From contig JAEUOR010000013.1 in the NCBI GenBank assembly GCA_016790635.1, positions 186,001-250,000 on the forward strand: a DNA stretch of 64,000 bases, in the 5' to 3' direction. Within the stretch, counting starts at the first letter, position 1. Every line of letters starts with the position of its first letter. The position numbers and the translations under genes were made by a program. The notes beneath the pieces are model-generated. The model saw nothing but the letters and a program-made list of their open reading frames with translations. It ran no database searches and was not told the origin of the DNA. Of the stretch, positions 8,678 to 17,541 are shown piece after piece. This DNA comes from Burkholderiales bacterium (GTDB lineage: Bacteria > Pseudomonadota > Gammaproteobacteria > Burkholderiales > JAEUOS01).

Positions 8678-8717
8678 GTGTCGGGGTGTCGGGGTGTCGG
8701 GGCGTCGGAGCGTCAGG
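8678..8717. repeat. Short tandem repeat, five 8-bp units
   Basis: Three perfect GTGTCGGG units are followed by GCGTCGGA and GCGTCAGG. They lie in the 298-bp non-coding stretch between ntrX and the DUF3567 gene, which otherwise holds the DUF3567 promoter and a hairpin GCCCGG/CCGGGC at 8647-8665. Nothing else is recognised in this gap. Confidence 0.8.
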
Positions 8718-8750
8718 ACATTGCGTCCGCAAGACGCCGGCAGGGGACAC

Positions 8751-9386
8751 TCAGGCCGGATCCTCGACCTTGCGGTTGCCGACCGGCAGGCCGAGCGCCT
8801 TCAACTTGCGGTACAGGTGGGTCCGTTCCAGCCCGGTCCGCTCGGCAATGCGCGTCATGCTCCCCTTCTCGCGCGCCAGGTGATAGGTGAAATAGGCGCG
8901 TTCGAAGGCGTCGCGCGCCTCGCGCAGGGGCAGTTCGAGATCCAGGCCGGAAGCCTGCGCCGGCGGCGTCTCCAGCGGAGCGGGCGGCGCGGCAGGCGGC
9001 GGCGGCGCGGAGCGCACGGGCGTGCGCACAGCCAGGGCGCGCTTGACCGCGGCCAACAGCTTGGCCAGCGCGATCGGCTTCTCCAGGAAATCGGTCGCCC
9101 CGATGCGGGTGGCCTCGACCGCGGTGTCGATGGTCGCGTGCCCGCTCATCATGAGCACCGGCATGGTCAGGAGGCCGCCGGCCGCCCATTCCTTGAGCAG
9201 CGAGACGCCGTCGGTGTCGGGCATCCAGATATCCAAAAGCACCAGTTCCGGCCGGGCTGCCAGTCGTGCGGCACGCGCTTGCGCGGCGTTCTCCGCCAGC
9301 GTGACGCTGTGCCCTTCGTCGCCGAGAATCTCCAGCAGCAACTCGCGGATGCCGATCTCGTCGTCTACGACCAATATGTTTGCCAT
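8751..9386 (-). CDS. ntrX: NtrX-like response regulator lacking the AAA+ domain
   Basis: A 211-residue two-domain regulator. Residues 1-120 form a receiver with the acidic pair D8/D9, phospho-acceptor D52 in LLDIWMP and K103 in FLEKP. A Pro/Ala-rich linker (about 122-145) leads to a Fis-type helix-turn-helix (about 160-205: MTRIAERTGLERTHLYRKL). Canonical NtrX has a sigma-54 AAA+ domain between these; here it is absent and the linker is continuous, so this is a natural short form, not a frameshift. It probably controls promoters by direct DNA binding. It is transcribed just after its partner kinase gene ntrY, 30 bp downstream. Confidence 0.85.
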   Translation of the reverse strand: MANILVVDDEIGIRELLLEILGDEGHSVTLAENAAQARAARLAARPELVLLDIWMPDTDGVSLLKEWAAGGLLTMPVLMMSGHATIDTAVEATRIGATDFLEKPIALAKLLAAVKRALAVRTPVRSAPPPPAAPPAPLETPPAQASGLDLELPLREARDAFERAYFTYHLAREKGSMTRIAERTGLERTHLYRKLKALGLPVGNRKVEDPA

Positions 9387-9416
9387 GATTCTCCCGTAGC
9401 GAATTCTATGCCAGCA

Positions 9417-11552
9417 TCATGCTGCCGCGCGCAGGGTGAGGCTGATCTCGGCGCCCCCCTGTTCGCGATTGGCGAGCGCGATCGTGCCGTGATGGTCCTC
9501 GACGATGCGCTTGACGATCGCCAGGCCCAGCCCGGTGCCACGCGCCTTGGTGGTCACGTAAGGTTCGAAAGCGCGCCCGATGACCTTGGGCGTGAATCCC
9601 GGGCCGTTGTCGGTCACGGTCAGCCGCGCGCCGCCCGCGATCGCGCTGGTGGCGACGATGATGGCAGGCGCGTCGCGTCCGGCCACCGCGTCCTGCGCGT
9701 TTTGCAGCAGGTTGTGAATCACCTGGCGCAACTGCGACGCGTCGCCCTGCACGCGTTCGACGTCAGCGCCCAGGTCGGCCTGGATCGGCACCTGTGAGGA
9801 CTCGTACAGTCCGAGGACTTCGCGCACGAGCTGGTTCAGATCGAGGCTGGCGAGTGCCGCCGGCGGGGTGCGCGCGTATTCCTTGAAATCGTCGACCATG
9901 TGCTTCAGGGCGTTGACCTGGCCCACGATCAGGTCGGTGGAGCGTTGCAGCAACTCGGCATCGCCGCCGCCAAGCTTGTCGCCCAGCTTCATCTTGAGTC
10001 GCTCTGCCGAGAGCTGGATCGGGGTCAGCGGGTTCTTGATCTCGTGTGCCAGACGGCGCGCTACTTCGCCCCAGGCGGCGCTGCGCTGAGCCGAAACCAG
10101 CTCACTGATGTCGTCGCAGACCAGCAGATGGCCCTCGCCTCCACTCACGTCGAGGCGCGAGCCGCGCAGCAGCAGGGTGAGGCCACGCTCGTCCGCCGCG
10201 CGAATGAATTCGACCTGGCGCTGCCATACCCGCTCGCCCGACGTTGCGAACGACTCGCCGACCTCGGCGGCGAATTCGGTCAGGCCCGCGAGTTCGGCAA
10301 GCAAGCGTCCCTGGGAGGCAGAGGCGTCGATGCCCAGTATCGCCTCGGCGGCCTGGTTCGCGCTGATCAGGCGCATGTCGGCGTCGAACACCATCACCGC
10401 CGAGGAAAGATTGACCAGGATGCGCTCCAGGTAGGCCTTGGCTGCCTCCAGCTGTGCTTCGCGCTGCAGGACGCTGGCGCGCGCCTCGTCGAGCTGGCGC
10501 GTCATGCGGCTGAAGGACTGTGTGAGCACGCCCAGTTCATCGCGCCCGGCGATTTCGCCGCGCGGCGTGAAGTCGCCCTGCGCGACCGCCTCGGTACCTT
10601 GTGCCAGGAGCGACAGGGGCGCCGACAGTCGATTGGAAAAATAGAAGGCCGCGACGATCGCACCAAAGAGCGCCAGGAGCAGGGTCAGTGTCAGCGTGAT
10701 GGTGTAGATGTTGCGCAGCCCGCGGCGCGACAGCGAAAGCTCCTGGTAATCGCGATAGCCGGTCTGCACTGACTCGGCACTGGCGGTGAGCGCTTCGGGA
10801 ACGTTTTGCAGTACTTGCAGGACGCGGGTCTCGACCCCCAGGGCGCGGATCGACAGGGGAGCCACCACGCGCATGCGCAGGGCGCCGCGTTCGCCCGGCC
10901 GCGCCGCGCTCTCGACGCCGGCGTATCCGCGCCCCTCGGCGGCGCGCTTAAGGACCGCCGCATCCGGCAGGTCCGGAGTGAGGCGCGCCGAACCTGCGCC
11001 GGCCGCAGCAATGAGCCGCCCCGAGACGGTGAAAACCGCGGCCTCCTGCAGCCCGGTCTGGTCGAGCATGCGCGTGAGCAGCATGCCCAGTGCCGCGTCG
11101 GGCACGCCGTTGGACTCGGCCGCCATCAGGCGGGTGCGTCCGGCGACGTCCTGCAGCATCGCATCCAAGGTGGTGCGTGCCAGCGTCAGGCCGGACTCGA
11201 GGCTGGTGTCGACGCGCACGTTGAACCAGGATTCGATCGAGCGCGACAGGAACTGTACCGAGACGGTGTAGACGAGCGTGCCAGGGACGATCGCCATCAA
11301 TGCCAGCATGATGGTCAGTCGCGTGGTCAATCCCGTGCCGAAGGCCTTGCTGCGATAACGGGTCCAGAGGCGCACCCCCAGTCCGACGACCACAGCGAAC
11401 ATCGCCGCGGCGACGACCGCGTTGGCAGTCAGGAGCGCGGTGTAGTAGCGCGCGAAGGTCTCGGTGTTGGCGCTGGCCAGGGCCAGCAGGTAGAGCAGCA
11501 CCCCGGAGGCACCCAGGGCGCCGACGAGCGCGTAGCGCAGCGTGCGGCTCAT
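9417..11552 (-). CDS. ntrY: NtrY-like sensor histidine kinase
   Basis: A 711-residue membrane sensor kinase. It has N-terminal membrane helices (about 6-28, 45-70 and 80-100), a periplasmic sensor region, another helix near 285-305, HAMP (about 307-357), a PAS domain (about 375-480) and a HisKA domain with phospho-acceptor H503 in RRLAHEIKNPLTP. The ATPase domain has the N-box HNLLQNAQDAV, DNGPGF and GTGLGLAIV. The start at 11552 is supported by an ATGA overlap with the DUF4390 gene; an in-frame ATG 45 bp upstream would overlap that gene further. It should phosphorylate the adjacent NtrX. The def-fmt-rsmB-DUF4390-ntrY-ntrX order is typical of betaproteobacteria. Confidence 0.92.
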   Translation of the reverse strand: MSRTLRYALVGALGASGVLLYLLALASANTETFARYYTALLTANAVVAAAMFAVVVGLGVRLWTRYRSKAFGTGLTTRLTIMLALMAIVPGTLVYTVSVQFLSRSIESWFNVRVDTSLESGLTLARTTLDAMLQDVAGRTRLMAAESNGVPDAALGMLLTRMLDQTGLQEAAVFTVSGRLIAAAGAGSARLTPDLPDAAVLKRAAEGRGYAGVESAARPGERGALRMRVVAPLSIRALGVETRVLQVLQNVPEALTASAESVQTGYRDYQELSLSRRGLRNIYTITLTLTLLLALFGAIVAAFYFSNRLSAPLSLLAQGTEAVAQGDFTPRGEIAGRDELGVLTQSFSRMTRQLDEARASVLQREAQLEAAKAYLERILVNLSSAVMVFDADMRLISANQAAEAILGIDASASQGRLLAELAGLTEFAAEVGESFATSGERVWQRQVEFIRAADERGLTLLLRGSRLDVSGGEGHLLVCDDISELVSAQRSAAWGEVARRLAHEIKNPLTPIQLSAERLKMKLGDKLGGGDAELLQRSTDLIVGQVNALKHMVDDFKEYARTPPAALASLDLNQLVREVLGLYESSQVPIQADLGADVERVQGDASQLRQVIHNLLQNAQDAVAGRDAPAIIVATSAIAGGARLTVTDNGPGFTPKVIGRAFEPYVTTKARGTGLGLAIVKRIVEDHHGTIALANREQGGAEISLTLRAAA

Positions 11553-12124
11553 CGCTGCACGCCGGGGCCGTCCGGGCGGAACGGGAAACGCCGCCATTCC
11601 GACTCGAGGGTCCAGTCACGGTTGGTCAGCGCCGAAACCTGGAAAGGGCGCGGCAGCTGGGTCACGTCCAGGCGCAGGCGCACTGCGGCCACATAGGATT
11701 CGCCGGCGCGCACGCGCGACTTGTCGAACACCTGCATGCGCGGTCGCGCCAGCACGCGCAGCGCCTCGCCCAGGCTGTTGAAGCTTTGGTACAACGAGCC
11801 GGCCGAGAGGCGGTACTGGCGGGTCAGCGCGTGATAGGAGAGCTTGTAGACCTGCGCGGCCTGCACCGCTTTCTCGTCGAGCCAGTACCAGCGTGGCCGG
11901 ATCAGCTCGAACTCGAAGTTGAAATACAGCGGCACGCCGCGATTGACGGCTTCCTCGACGCGCGCGTTGAGTTCGACCGAGAACTCCGCGCTGATCGTCC
12001 AGGCATCGTCTTGCGCTTCCAGTTGCGCGTCGCGTGCTTCAAAGGTGTCCGCCAGCGCCAGCGCCGGCGCGAGGAGCAGCAGGAAGCAAAGCAGCGCTTC
12101 AAACAGCCTTGACCAGGGGCGCAT
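11549..12124 (-). CDS. DUF4390 domain exported protein
   Basis: A 191-residue protein with an N-terminal signal peptide (MRPWSRLFEALLCFLLLL...ALA, cleavage near residue 26). The mature part is predicted mostly beta: DAWTISAEFSVELN, PLYFNFEFELIRPRWYWLDE, YHALTRQYRLSAG, ending YVAAVRLRLDVTQLPRPFQVSAL. This matches DUF4390, found between rsmB and ntrY in betaproteobacteria; function unknown, perhaps assisting periplasmic signal sensing by NtrY. The ATG at 12124 was chosen because it begins the signal peptide. The gene overlaps the rsmB end by 26 bp and ntrY by 4 bp, so translation is probably coupled. Confidence 0.8.
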   Translation of the reverse strand: MRPWSRLFEALLCFLLLLAPALALADTFEARDAQLEAQDDAWTISAEFSVELNARVEEAVNRGVPLYFNFEFELIRPRWYWLDEKAVQAAQVYKLSYHALTRQYRLSAGSLYQSFNSLGEALRVLARPRMQVFDKSRVRAGESYVAAVRLRLDVTQLPRPFQVSALTNRDWTLESEWRRFPFRPDGPGVQR

Positions 12125-13379
12125 AGTAGAAGCCGTCATGGTCGGCGCCGGGAAGGACCTGTCCGGAGTCGATCGCCAGCGCGGTGTGCGCCGCTTCGTG
12201 ACTTGCATCAGGGTGCGAGCTCAGGAACGCAGCGACCTGGCGCGCGTTTTCTTCGGGAAACACCGAGCAAGTCGCATACAACAATTTACCACCCGGTGCG
12301 AGGACTTTCCACAGGGCCTTGAGCAGGCGCTCCTGCCGGCGTGCCAGCGCGGCGATGTCGAGTTCGCGCTTGAGCCACTTCGCGTCCGGGTGACGGCGCA
12401 CGATGCCCGAGGCGGTGCAGGGGGCATCGAGGAGGATGCGATCGAAATGCTTGCCGTCCCACCAGGCCTTGGGATTCGCCGCATCGGCTGCCGCCGTGCG
12501 AGCCGCAAGTCCCAGGCGATGCAGGTTGTCGCGCACGGCCGCCAGGCGTGCTGCGTCTTGATCCAGTGCGAGGAGGTCGCAGTCGGCGATCTCGAGGATA
12601 TGCGCCGTCTTGCCCCCGGGGGCCGCGCAGGCGTCGAGGACGCGCATGCCGTCGGCCACGCCAAGCAGGGGTGCGGCAACCTGCGCGCCGAGGTCCTGGA
12701 TCGAGAAGCGGCCTGCAGCGAATCCGGGCAGGCTGGCGGCAGGCCGCGGACGCGCGACGCGCACGGCACAGGGCCCGAGCGCGTGCGCTTCGATACCATC
12801 GTGCCCGAGGGCGGTCACGACCTCTTCGACGGTCGCGCGTCGCCGATTGACCCGCAGGGTCATGGGCGGATGGCCATTGCCGGACGCCAGAATGTCCGGC
12901 CAGTGTCGCGGCCAGGCCGCGCGCAGGCGTTCGACCCACCATCGCGGGTGCTGCAGACGCACGGCTTCATCGGCGTGCGCCGCGGCGAGCAAGGCCTCGC
13001 GCTCGCGCATGAAGCGCCGCAAGATCGCATTGACGACCGCCTTGTACGCGCCACCGCGCAGAGCCGAAATGCCGCGCACCGCCTGGTCGACGCTGCGGTG
13101 CGCACGCTGCGGATGGTCGATCAATTCCGAGAGAGCGACGGCGAGAGGGGCATCCAGTTCCGCATTGGGGCGGGCGAGCAGGGAGTGCACCAGGGAATCA
13201 AGCAGGTTCAGGCGTCGACAGGCGCGGTAGGCGATGTCACGTGCGGCGGCACGTTCCGCGACGCCCCCGGAGTTGTCAAGTGCGGCGAGCGCGTCGTCGA
13301 GCGCGCGTCCGCGCTTGACCGCGGCGATGCCCTGCGCCGCGAGGGTCAGGGCAATGGCCAGGTCCGCCGACGCGGCCAC
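12099..13379 (-). CDS. rsmB: 16S rRNA (cytosine-967-C5)-methyltransferase
   Basis: A 426-residue RsmB. An N-terminal NusB-like RNA-binding domain (about 1-140) is followed by a SAM-dependent methyltransferase. The SAM motif is VLDACAAPGGKT (247-258). The two cysteines of the C5-methylation mechanism are C321 in DAPCTASG and C371 in YATCSVFPEEN, and the family C-terminus DGFYYAPL is present. It modifies C967 of 16S rRNA. The fmt stop is 3 bp upstream, so the two are co-transcribed. Confidence 0.95.
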   Translation of the reverse strand: MAASADLAIALTLAAQGIAAVKRGRALDDALAALDNSGGVAERAAARDIAYRACRRLNLLDSLVHSLLARPNAELDAPLAVALSELIDHPQRAHRSVDQAVRGISALRGGAYKAVVNAILRRFMREREALLAAAHADEAVRLQHPRWWVERLRAAWPRHWPDILASGNGHPPMTLRVNRRRATVEEVVTALGHDGIEAHALGPCAVRVARPRPAASLPGFAAGRFSIQDLGAQVAAPLLGVADGMRVLDACAAPGGKTAHILEIADCDLLALDQDAARLAAVRDNLHRLGLAARTAAADAANPKAWWDGKHFDRILLDAPCTASGIVRRHPDAKWLKRELDIAALARRQERLLKALWKVLAPGGKLLYATCSVFPEENARQVAAFLSSHPDASHEAAHTALAIDSGQVLPGADHDGFYYAPLVKAV

Positions 13380-13382
13380 TTG

Positions 13383-14309
13383 TCAGCCCATCCTCTGTCC
13401 GGGCGCGAGTGCAACGCTGTCGGCAAATTCGCGAGCGGAGATGCGCCGTCCGCCCGGACGCTGGAGCCGGGTCACGACAAGGCTGCCCTTGCCGCAGGCG
13501 ATCGCGATGCCGCTCGCATCGAACGCGGTCACGGTACCGGGGGGCGCGGCGGGACTGTCGGCCAGGCTGTGCGCGGCCCACACCTTGATCATTGATCCTG
13601 CCATGGTCATGGTGGCGCCCGGGAAGGGATCGAAGGCGCGCACCTTGCGAGCCAGCGTCGCCGCGTCGAGCGCGAAATCGAGCGGCGCTTCATGCTTGGC
13701 GATCTTGTGCGCGTACGTTGCGCCGCTCGCCGGCTGCGCCCTTGGTGTCAGATGGTCGAGCTCGGCAAGCGCCGTGACAATCGTCGCTGCGCCCAGCGCG
13801 GTCAAACGTTCTTCCAGCGTGGCTGCGGTGTCCGACGCAGAGATGGCGGTGCGGCGCTCCAGCAGTACCGCACCGGTGTCGAGACCGGCATCCATCTGCA
13901 TGATGCAGATCCCGGTTTCGGCGTCGCCGGCCTCGATCGCGCGCTGGATCGGAGCGGCGCCGCGCCAGCGCGGCAGGAGCGAAGCATGGATGTTGAGGCA
14001 ACCGCGCGGCGGGATAGCGAGCACTTGCGGCGGCAGGATCAGGCCGTAGGCCGCCACGACCATGACGTCGTGGGGGGTTGCAACTACGCGCGCCAGGACC
14101 GCAGCATCGCGCTTCAAGGAATCAGGCTGCAGCACCTCGATCGCGTAGTCCAGTGCGAGGCGCTTGACCGGGCTTGCGGTCATGATCATGCCGCGCCCGG
14201 CGGGCTGATCCGCGCGAGTCAAGACCAGCGGCACTTCGATGCCTGCCTTGAGCAATGCAGCCAGTGCCGCGGCGGCGAACTCCGGGGTGCCGGCGAAGAT
14301 GGCTCTCAT
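13383..14309 (-). CDS. fmt: Methionyl-tRNA formyltransferase
   Basis: A 308-residue Fmt. It formylates initiator Met-tRNA using 10-formyl-THF. The N-terminal catalytic domain has FAGTPEFAA and the signature [16 protein letters not shown], with the catalytic N/H/D set in [13 protein letters not shown] and MDAGLDTG. The C-terminal OB-like tRNA-binding domain follows after about residue 205. Partner of the def gene, 53 bp upstream, which removes the formyl group. Confidence 0.96.
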   Translation of the reverse strand: MRAIFAGTPEFAAAALAALLKAGIEVPLVLTRADQPAGRGMIMTASPVKRLALDYAIEVLQPDSLKRDAAVLARVVATPHDVMVVAAYGLILPPQVLAIPPRGCLNIHASLLPRWRGAAPIQRAIEAGDAETGICIMQMDAGLDTGAVLLERRTAISASDTAATLEERLTALGAATIVTALAELDHLTPRAQPASGATYAHKIAKHEAPLDFALDAATLARKVRAFDPFPGATMTMAGSMIKVWAAHSLADSPAAPPGTVTAFDASGIAIACGKGSLVVTRLQRPGGRRISAREFADSVALAPGQRMG

Positions 14310-14362
14310 GGGCGTTCCTGGCGCAACAGGGCGGGGTGCGGCGCCGGCGAAGAGCGCAGGGT

Positions 14363-14869
14363 TCAGGCGGCCTTGCGGCGCGCCTCCTTTTCCATGCGGC
14401 TCTTGATGCGCGACTGTTTGAGGCGCGACAGGTATTCGACGAATACCTTTCCCTTCAGGTGGTCCATCTCATGCTGGATGCAGACCGCGAGCAGGTCGTG
14501 CGCCTCGAGCCTGAAGGTCTTGCCGTCGGCATCCTCGGCCTCGACCCCGACGTGCTGGGCGCGCTCGACTTCCTCGTAGATGCCGGGTACCGAAAGGCAG
14601 CCCTCTTCACAATACTGGGTTCCATCGCGCCATAGGATGCGCGGGTTGATGAGGACCTGCAGGTCGTCGTGTGCTTCGGATACGTCGATGACGATGACCT
14701 GCCGGTGGACATCGACCTGCGTGGCAGCGAGGCCGACGCCGGGTGCGGCGTACATGGTTTCGGCCATGTCCGACACCAGGCGGCGAAGTTCGTCATCGAA
14801 CACCCGCACCGGCTGCGCCACCTTGTGCAGGCGCGGGTCCGGATAGGTAAGGATCGGGAGGAGGGCCAT
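14363..14869 (-). CDS. def: Peptide deformylase
   Basis: A 168-residue class I peptide deformylase. All three motifs are intact: GVGLAATQ (44-51), EEGCLSVP with metal ligand C91, and HEMDH with H133, H137 and catalytic E134. It removes the N-formyl group from nascent proteins. A basic C-terminal tail ([16 protein letters not shown]) is typical of proteobacterial forms. First gene of the minus-strand operon leading through fmt and rsmB to ntrYX. Confidence 0.96.
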   Translation of the reverse strand: MALLPILTYPDPRLHKVAQPVRVFDDELRRLVSDMAETMYAAPGVGLAATQVDVHRQVIVIDVSEAHDDLQVLINPRILWRDGTQYCEEGCLSVPGIYEEVERAQHVGVEAEDADGKTFRLEAHDLLAVCIQHEMDHLKGKVFVEYLSRLKQSRIKSRMEKEARRKAA

Positions 14870-15131
14870 GTTTTTTGCCGCGGGAAACCGTTGGAATGCG
14901 TTGCTTTTGCGCTACGTCCGGAGTCGGGTGAAATCGGAAAAAGGCTTGCTAATCAATGACATTATCGGGACAATTTAAACCTACTTTGTAAACTTTGCCA
15001 GCCACATGTTAAAGTAGCCGGCCCAAAACCGGCATCGCGCGTTCAAGCGCCGGCATGCGCGCAAGCGTCCTCATGTCGCCAAGTGTGGACGTTTGAGGCG
15101 GCGCCAACATCGCCGGATCAAGGAGATCGTC
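14870..15131. other. Intergenic region between divergent def and LysM genes
   Basis: 262 bp without a gene. It contains an AT-rich stretch (14940-15015) unlike its GC-rich surroundings. On the plus strand TTGTAA (14986-14991), 17 bp and TTAAAG (15009-15014) form a weak promoter candidate for the LysM gene. The minus-strand promoter of def should also lie here but no clear hexamers are seen. Confidence 0.4.
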
Positions 15132-16163
15132 ATGCGTAAACCCTGGATCGCGCTGGTCGCGGCAACGATTTTCGCGACATCCGCGGCTGCCCAACCGTCC
15201 GCGCCACCCGCGCTCAACGACAACGCGCCGGAGCGGCACGTTGTCGTGCCCGGCGATACGTTGTGGGGCATCTCGGCCAAGTTTCTCAAGGACCCCTACC
15301 GCTGGCCCGAAGTGTGGGAGCCCAACAAGGAGCGCATCCGCAACCCGCACCGCATCTATCCCGGCGATATCGTCGTCCTGGATCGCTCGGGATCGACCCC
15401 GCGCATCCGCCTGGCGACCGTCAAGGTGGAGCCGCGTACCCGCATCGAGCGCACCAGTGCGGCGATCCCGTCGATCCCTGCCAACGAGATCGAACCTTTC
15501 CTCACTCAACCACTGGTGGTGGGCGAGGGCGACATGGCGAATTCGCCGCGCATCATCGCGACCCAGGAGGGGCGGGTCTATCTGGGCAAGGGTGACTTGG
15601 CCTATGCGACCGGCAATGTCGACGAGAAAGTCGCCAGCTGGCATGTGTATCGGCCGGGCGCCGCGCTCGTCGATCCGGTCAGCAAGGAGACCCTGGGGTA
15701 CGAGGCCATGTATCTGGGTACCGCGACGGTCGAGCGGCGCACCAGTCCGACGACGTTGCGCATCACCGACTCCAAGCAGGAAATCGGCGCAGGCGACCGG
15801 CTCGTGCCCAGCCCGCGGCCCGAGGTGGTCGAGTACGCGCCGCGCTCGCCTGCCGCCGAGATCGATGCGCGCGTGTTGTCGATCGTGGGCGGCGTGCGCG
15901 AGACCGGCGGCACGCGCGTGATCTCGATTTCACGCGGCAAGAAGGACGGCCTCGAGCCCGGCCATGTGCTGGCCTTGCACAGCTATGGCGCGGACGTGCG
16001 CGAGCGCTCCAGCATCTACGACCGCAGCTTCAAGACCGTCAAGCTGCCGGACGAACGCAATGGCCTGGTCTACATCTTCCGTGTCTTCGACAGGGTGTCC
16101 TACGGGCTCATCATGAGCGCAGCACGGCCGGTCAAGGTCGGCGACGTCGCGGCAAGGCCCTAG
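15132..16163 (+). CDS. LysM-domain exported protein
   Basis: A 343-residue periplasmic protein. It has a signal peptide (MRKPWIALVAATIFATSAAAQ) and then one LysM peptidoglycan-binding domain at about 37-85 (HVVVPGDTLWGISAKFLKDP...IYPGDIVVL). The remainder (about 90-343) is a beta-rich region of the kind found in betaproteobacterial LysM proteins encoded next to dprA; its function is unknown. The ATG at 15132 was chosen for the signal peptide and an AAGGAG ribosome site. It is divergent from def, and dprA follows on the same strand. Confidence 0.88.
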   Translation: MRKPWIALVAATIFATSAAAQPSAPPALNDNAPERHVVVPGDTLWGISAKFLKDPYRWPEVWEPNKERIRNPHRIYPGDIVVLDRSGSTPRIRLATVKVEPRTRIERTSAAIPSIPANEIEPFLTQPLVVGEGDMANSPRIIATQEGRVYLGKGDLAYATGNVDEKVASWHVYRPGAALVDPVSKETLGYEAMYLGTATVERRTSPTTLRITDSKQEIGAGDRLVPSPRPEVVEYAPRSPAAEIDARVLSIVGGVRETGGTRVISISRGKKDGLEPGHVLALHSYGADVRERSSIYDRSFKTVKLPDERNGLVYIFRVFDRVSYGLIMSAARPVKVGDVAARP

Positions 16164-16167
16164 GCCG

Positions 16168-16189
16168 CGGGTCGCGTCGCGGCGACCCG
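16168..16189 (+). terminator. GC hairpin after the LysM gene
   Basis: CGGGTCGC, a six-base loop and GCGACCCG lie 5 bp after the LysM stop. There is no T-tract, so it is at most a weak terminator or a 3'-end protecting structure. Confidence 0.3.
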
Positions 16190-16274
16190 GCGGCGATGAC
16201 GGCAGGGCAGGGCGTGCCCTCGGTGCGAGCGGCGGCGTCTTCCTTGGCGCGCGATCCGTACAAGCCGATTGACC

Positions 16275-17384
16275 ATGATGGCCGATGAAGAGGCGCTCGC
16301 CGACTGGCTGCACTTGAACCAGGTGGCCGGCATCGGCCCGGTCACGCTGCGGCGCCTGCTTGCCGAATTCGGATTACCCGCGCGCGTGCTCGACGCGTCA
16401 CGGGCCGCGTTGACGACCCTGGTCGGCGCGGAGGTCGCCCACGCGATCGGCGCGGCGCGCGAAGACGACGCGTCACGCGAGCGCGTCGCCACGGCCCTGG
16501 CATGGCAGCGACTGCCCGGCAACCACATCCTGACTCTGGAACATCCGGGATACCCGGCCGCGTTGCTGGCGGTTGCCGACCCCCCGCCGGTGTTGTACCT
16601 CAAGGGGCGCCTGGAACTGCTGGAAGGGCAGGCGATCGCGATCGTCGGCAGTCGCAACGCCACCCGGCAAGGTCAGCAAGACGCCAGCGCATTCGCGCGT
16701 GCCCTGTCCGATGCAGGGTTCACCATCGTCAGCGGGCTGGCCCTTGGCATCGATGCCGCGGCGCATCGCGGCGGATTGGCCGGCGCCGCATCGACCATCG
16801 CCGTGGTCGGGACCGGCGCGGATATCGTCTACCCAGCGCGCAACCGCGAACTGGCGCACGCAATCGCCGAGCGCGGGCTGATCGTGAGCGAGGTCCCTCT
16901 CGGGGTGCGGCCCCTGGCCGCGAATTTTCCGCGCCGCAATCGCATCATCAGCGGGCTCGCCCGCGGTGTTCTGGTGGTGGAAGCAGCATTGAAAAGCGGC
17001 TCGCTGATCACGGCACGACAGGCCGCTGAACAGGGGCGCGAGGTGTTCGCGATTCCCGGATCAATCCACTCGCCGGTGGCGCGCGGCTGCCACGCCCTGA
17101 TTCGCCAGGGGGCGAAACTCGTCGAAACCGCGCAGGACGTTCTCGAGGAGCTAGGGATGCAGGGTGCCGACGCGGCCGCGCCATCGGCACCGCCCGTGAC
17201 GTCGATCGATCCTGAGAGCCAGCGCGTGCTCGATGCGCTTGGTTTCGATCCCCTCACCGTCGATGCGCTCGCGGTGCGCCTGGACATGGGACCGCTGGAA
17301 CTCGCTCCGCTCCTGCTCAAGCTTGAACTCGAAGGCTGCCTCGCGCGCCTGCCCGGGGCGCAGGTGCAGCGACTGGTGCGTTGA
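16275..17384 (+). CDS. dprA: DNA-processing protein DprA
   Basis: A 369-residue DprA, the loader of RecA onto incoming single-stranded DNA in natural transformation. It has an N-terminal SAM/HhH-like region (about 1-75). The Rossmann-like core has IAIVGSRNATRQG, SGLALGIDAAAHRGGL and FPRRNRIISGL. A C-terminal winged helix (about 305-369) carries DPLTVDALAVRLDMG. The start is one of two adjacent ATGs (16275/16278). The gene is complete. Together with the pilus genes in this window it suggests that transformation is possible, though no comE-type genes are present here. Confidence 0.95.
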   Translation: MMADEEALADWLHLNQVAGIGPVTLRRLLAEFGLPARVLDASRAALTTLVGAEVAHAIGAAREDDASRERVATALAWQRLPGNHILTLEHPGYPAALLAVADPPPVLYLKGRLELLEGQAIAIVGSRNATRQGQQDASAFARALSDAGFTIVSGLALGIDAAAHRGGLAGAASTIAVVGTGADIVYPARNRELAHAIAERGLIVSEVPLGVRPLAANFPRRNRIISGLARGVLVVEAALKSGSLITARQAAEQGREVFAIPGSIHSPVARGCHALIRQGAKLVETAQDVLEELGMQGADAAAPSAPPVTSIDPESQRVLDALGFDPLTVDALAVRLDMGPLELAPLLLKLELEGCLARLPGAQVQRLVR

Positions 17385-17455
17385 TGCGACAACGCGATAT
17401 GCCTTTGGCGTCAAGCGTTTGCGCGAACAATCTACCCGGCCGCGGCAAATAAGGG

Positions 17456-17485
17456 TTGCCATAAACGAATTCACGGCCTTAGACT
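17456..17485 (+). promoter_or_regulatory. Candidate sigma-70 promoter of topB
   Basis: TTGCCA (17456-17461), 18 bp and TAGACT (17480-17485), with transcription predicted near 17492, about 50 nt before the topB start. Confidence 0.45.
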
Positions 17486-17541
17486 TCCGCCCCTTGCGAA
17501 GCCGGCTACCGTCGGCATGGCCTTCGCCGCATCGATCATCA

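Noticed and set aside
8751..9386. Short NtrX as a frameshifted or truncated pseudogene
   Set aside because: The receiver and helix-turn-helix are in one continuous frame with intact motifs and a natural linker; no remnant of an AAA+ domain is seen on either side.
11552..11597. An upstream ATG for ntrY adding 15 residues
   Set aside because: The ATGA overlap at 11549-11552 fits translational coupling and the extension is Pro/Arg-rich with no membrane character.
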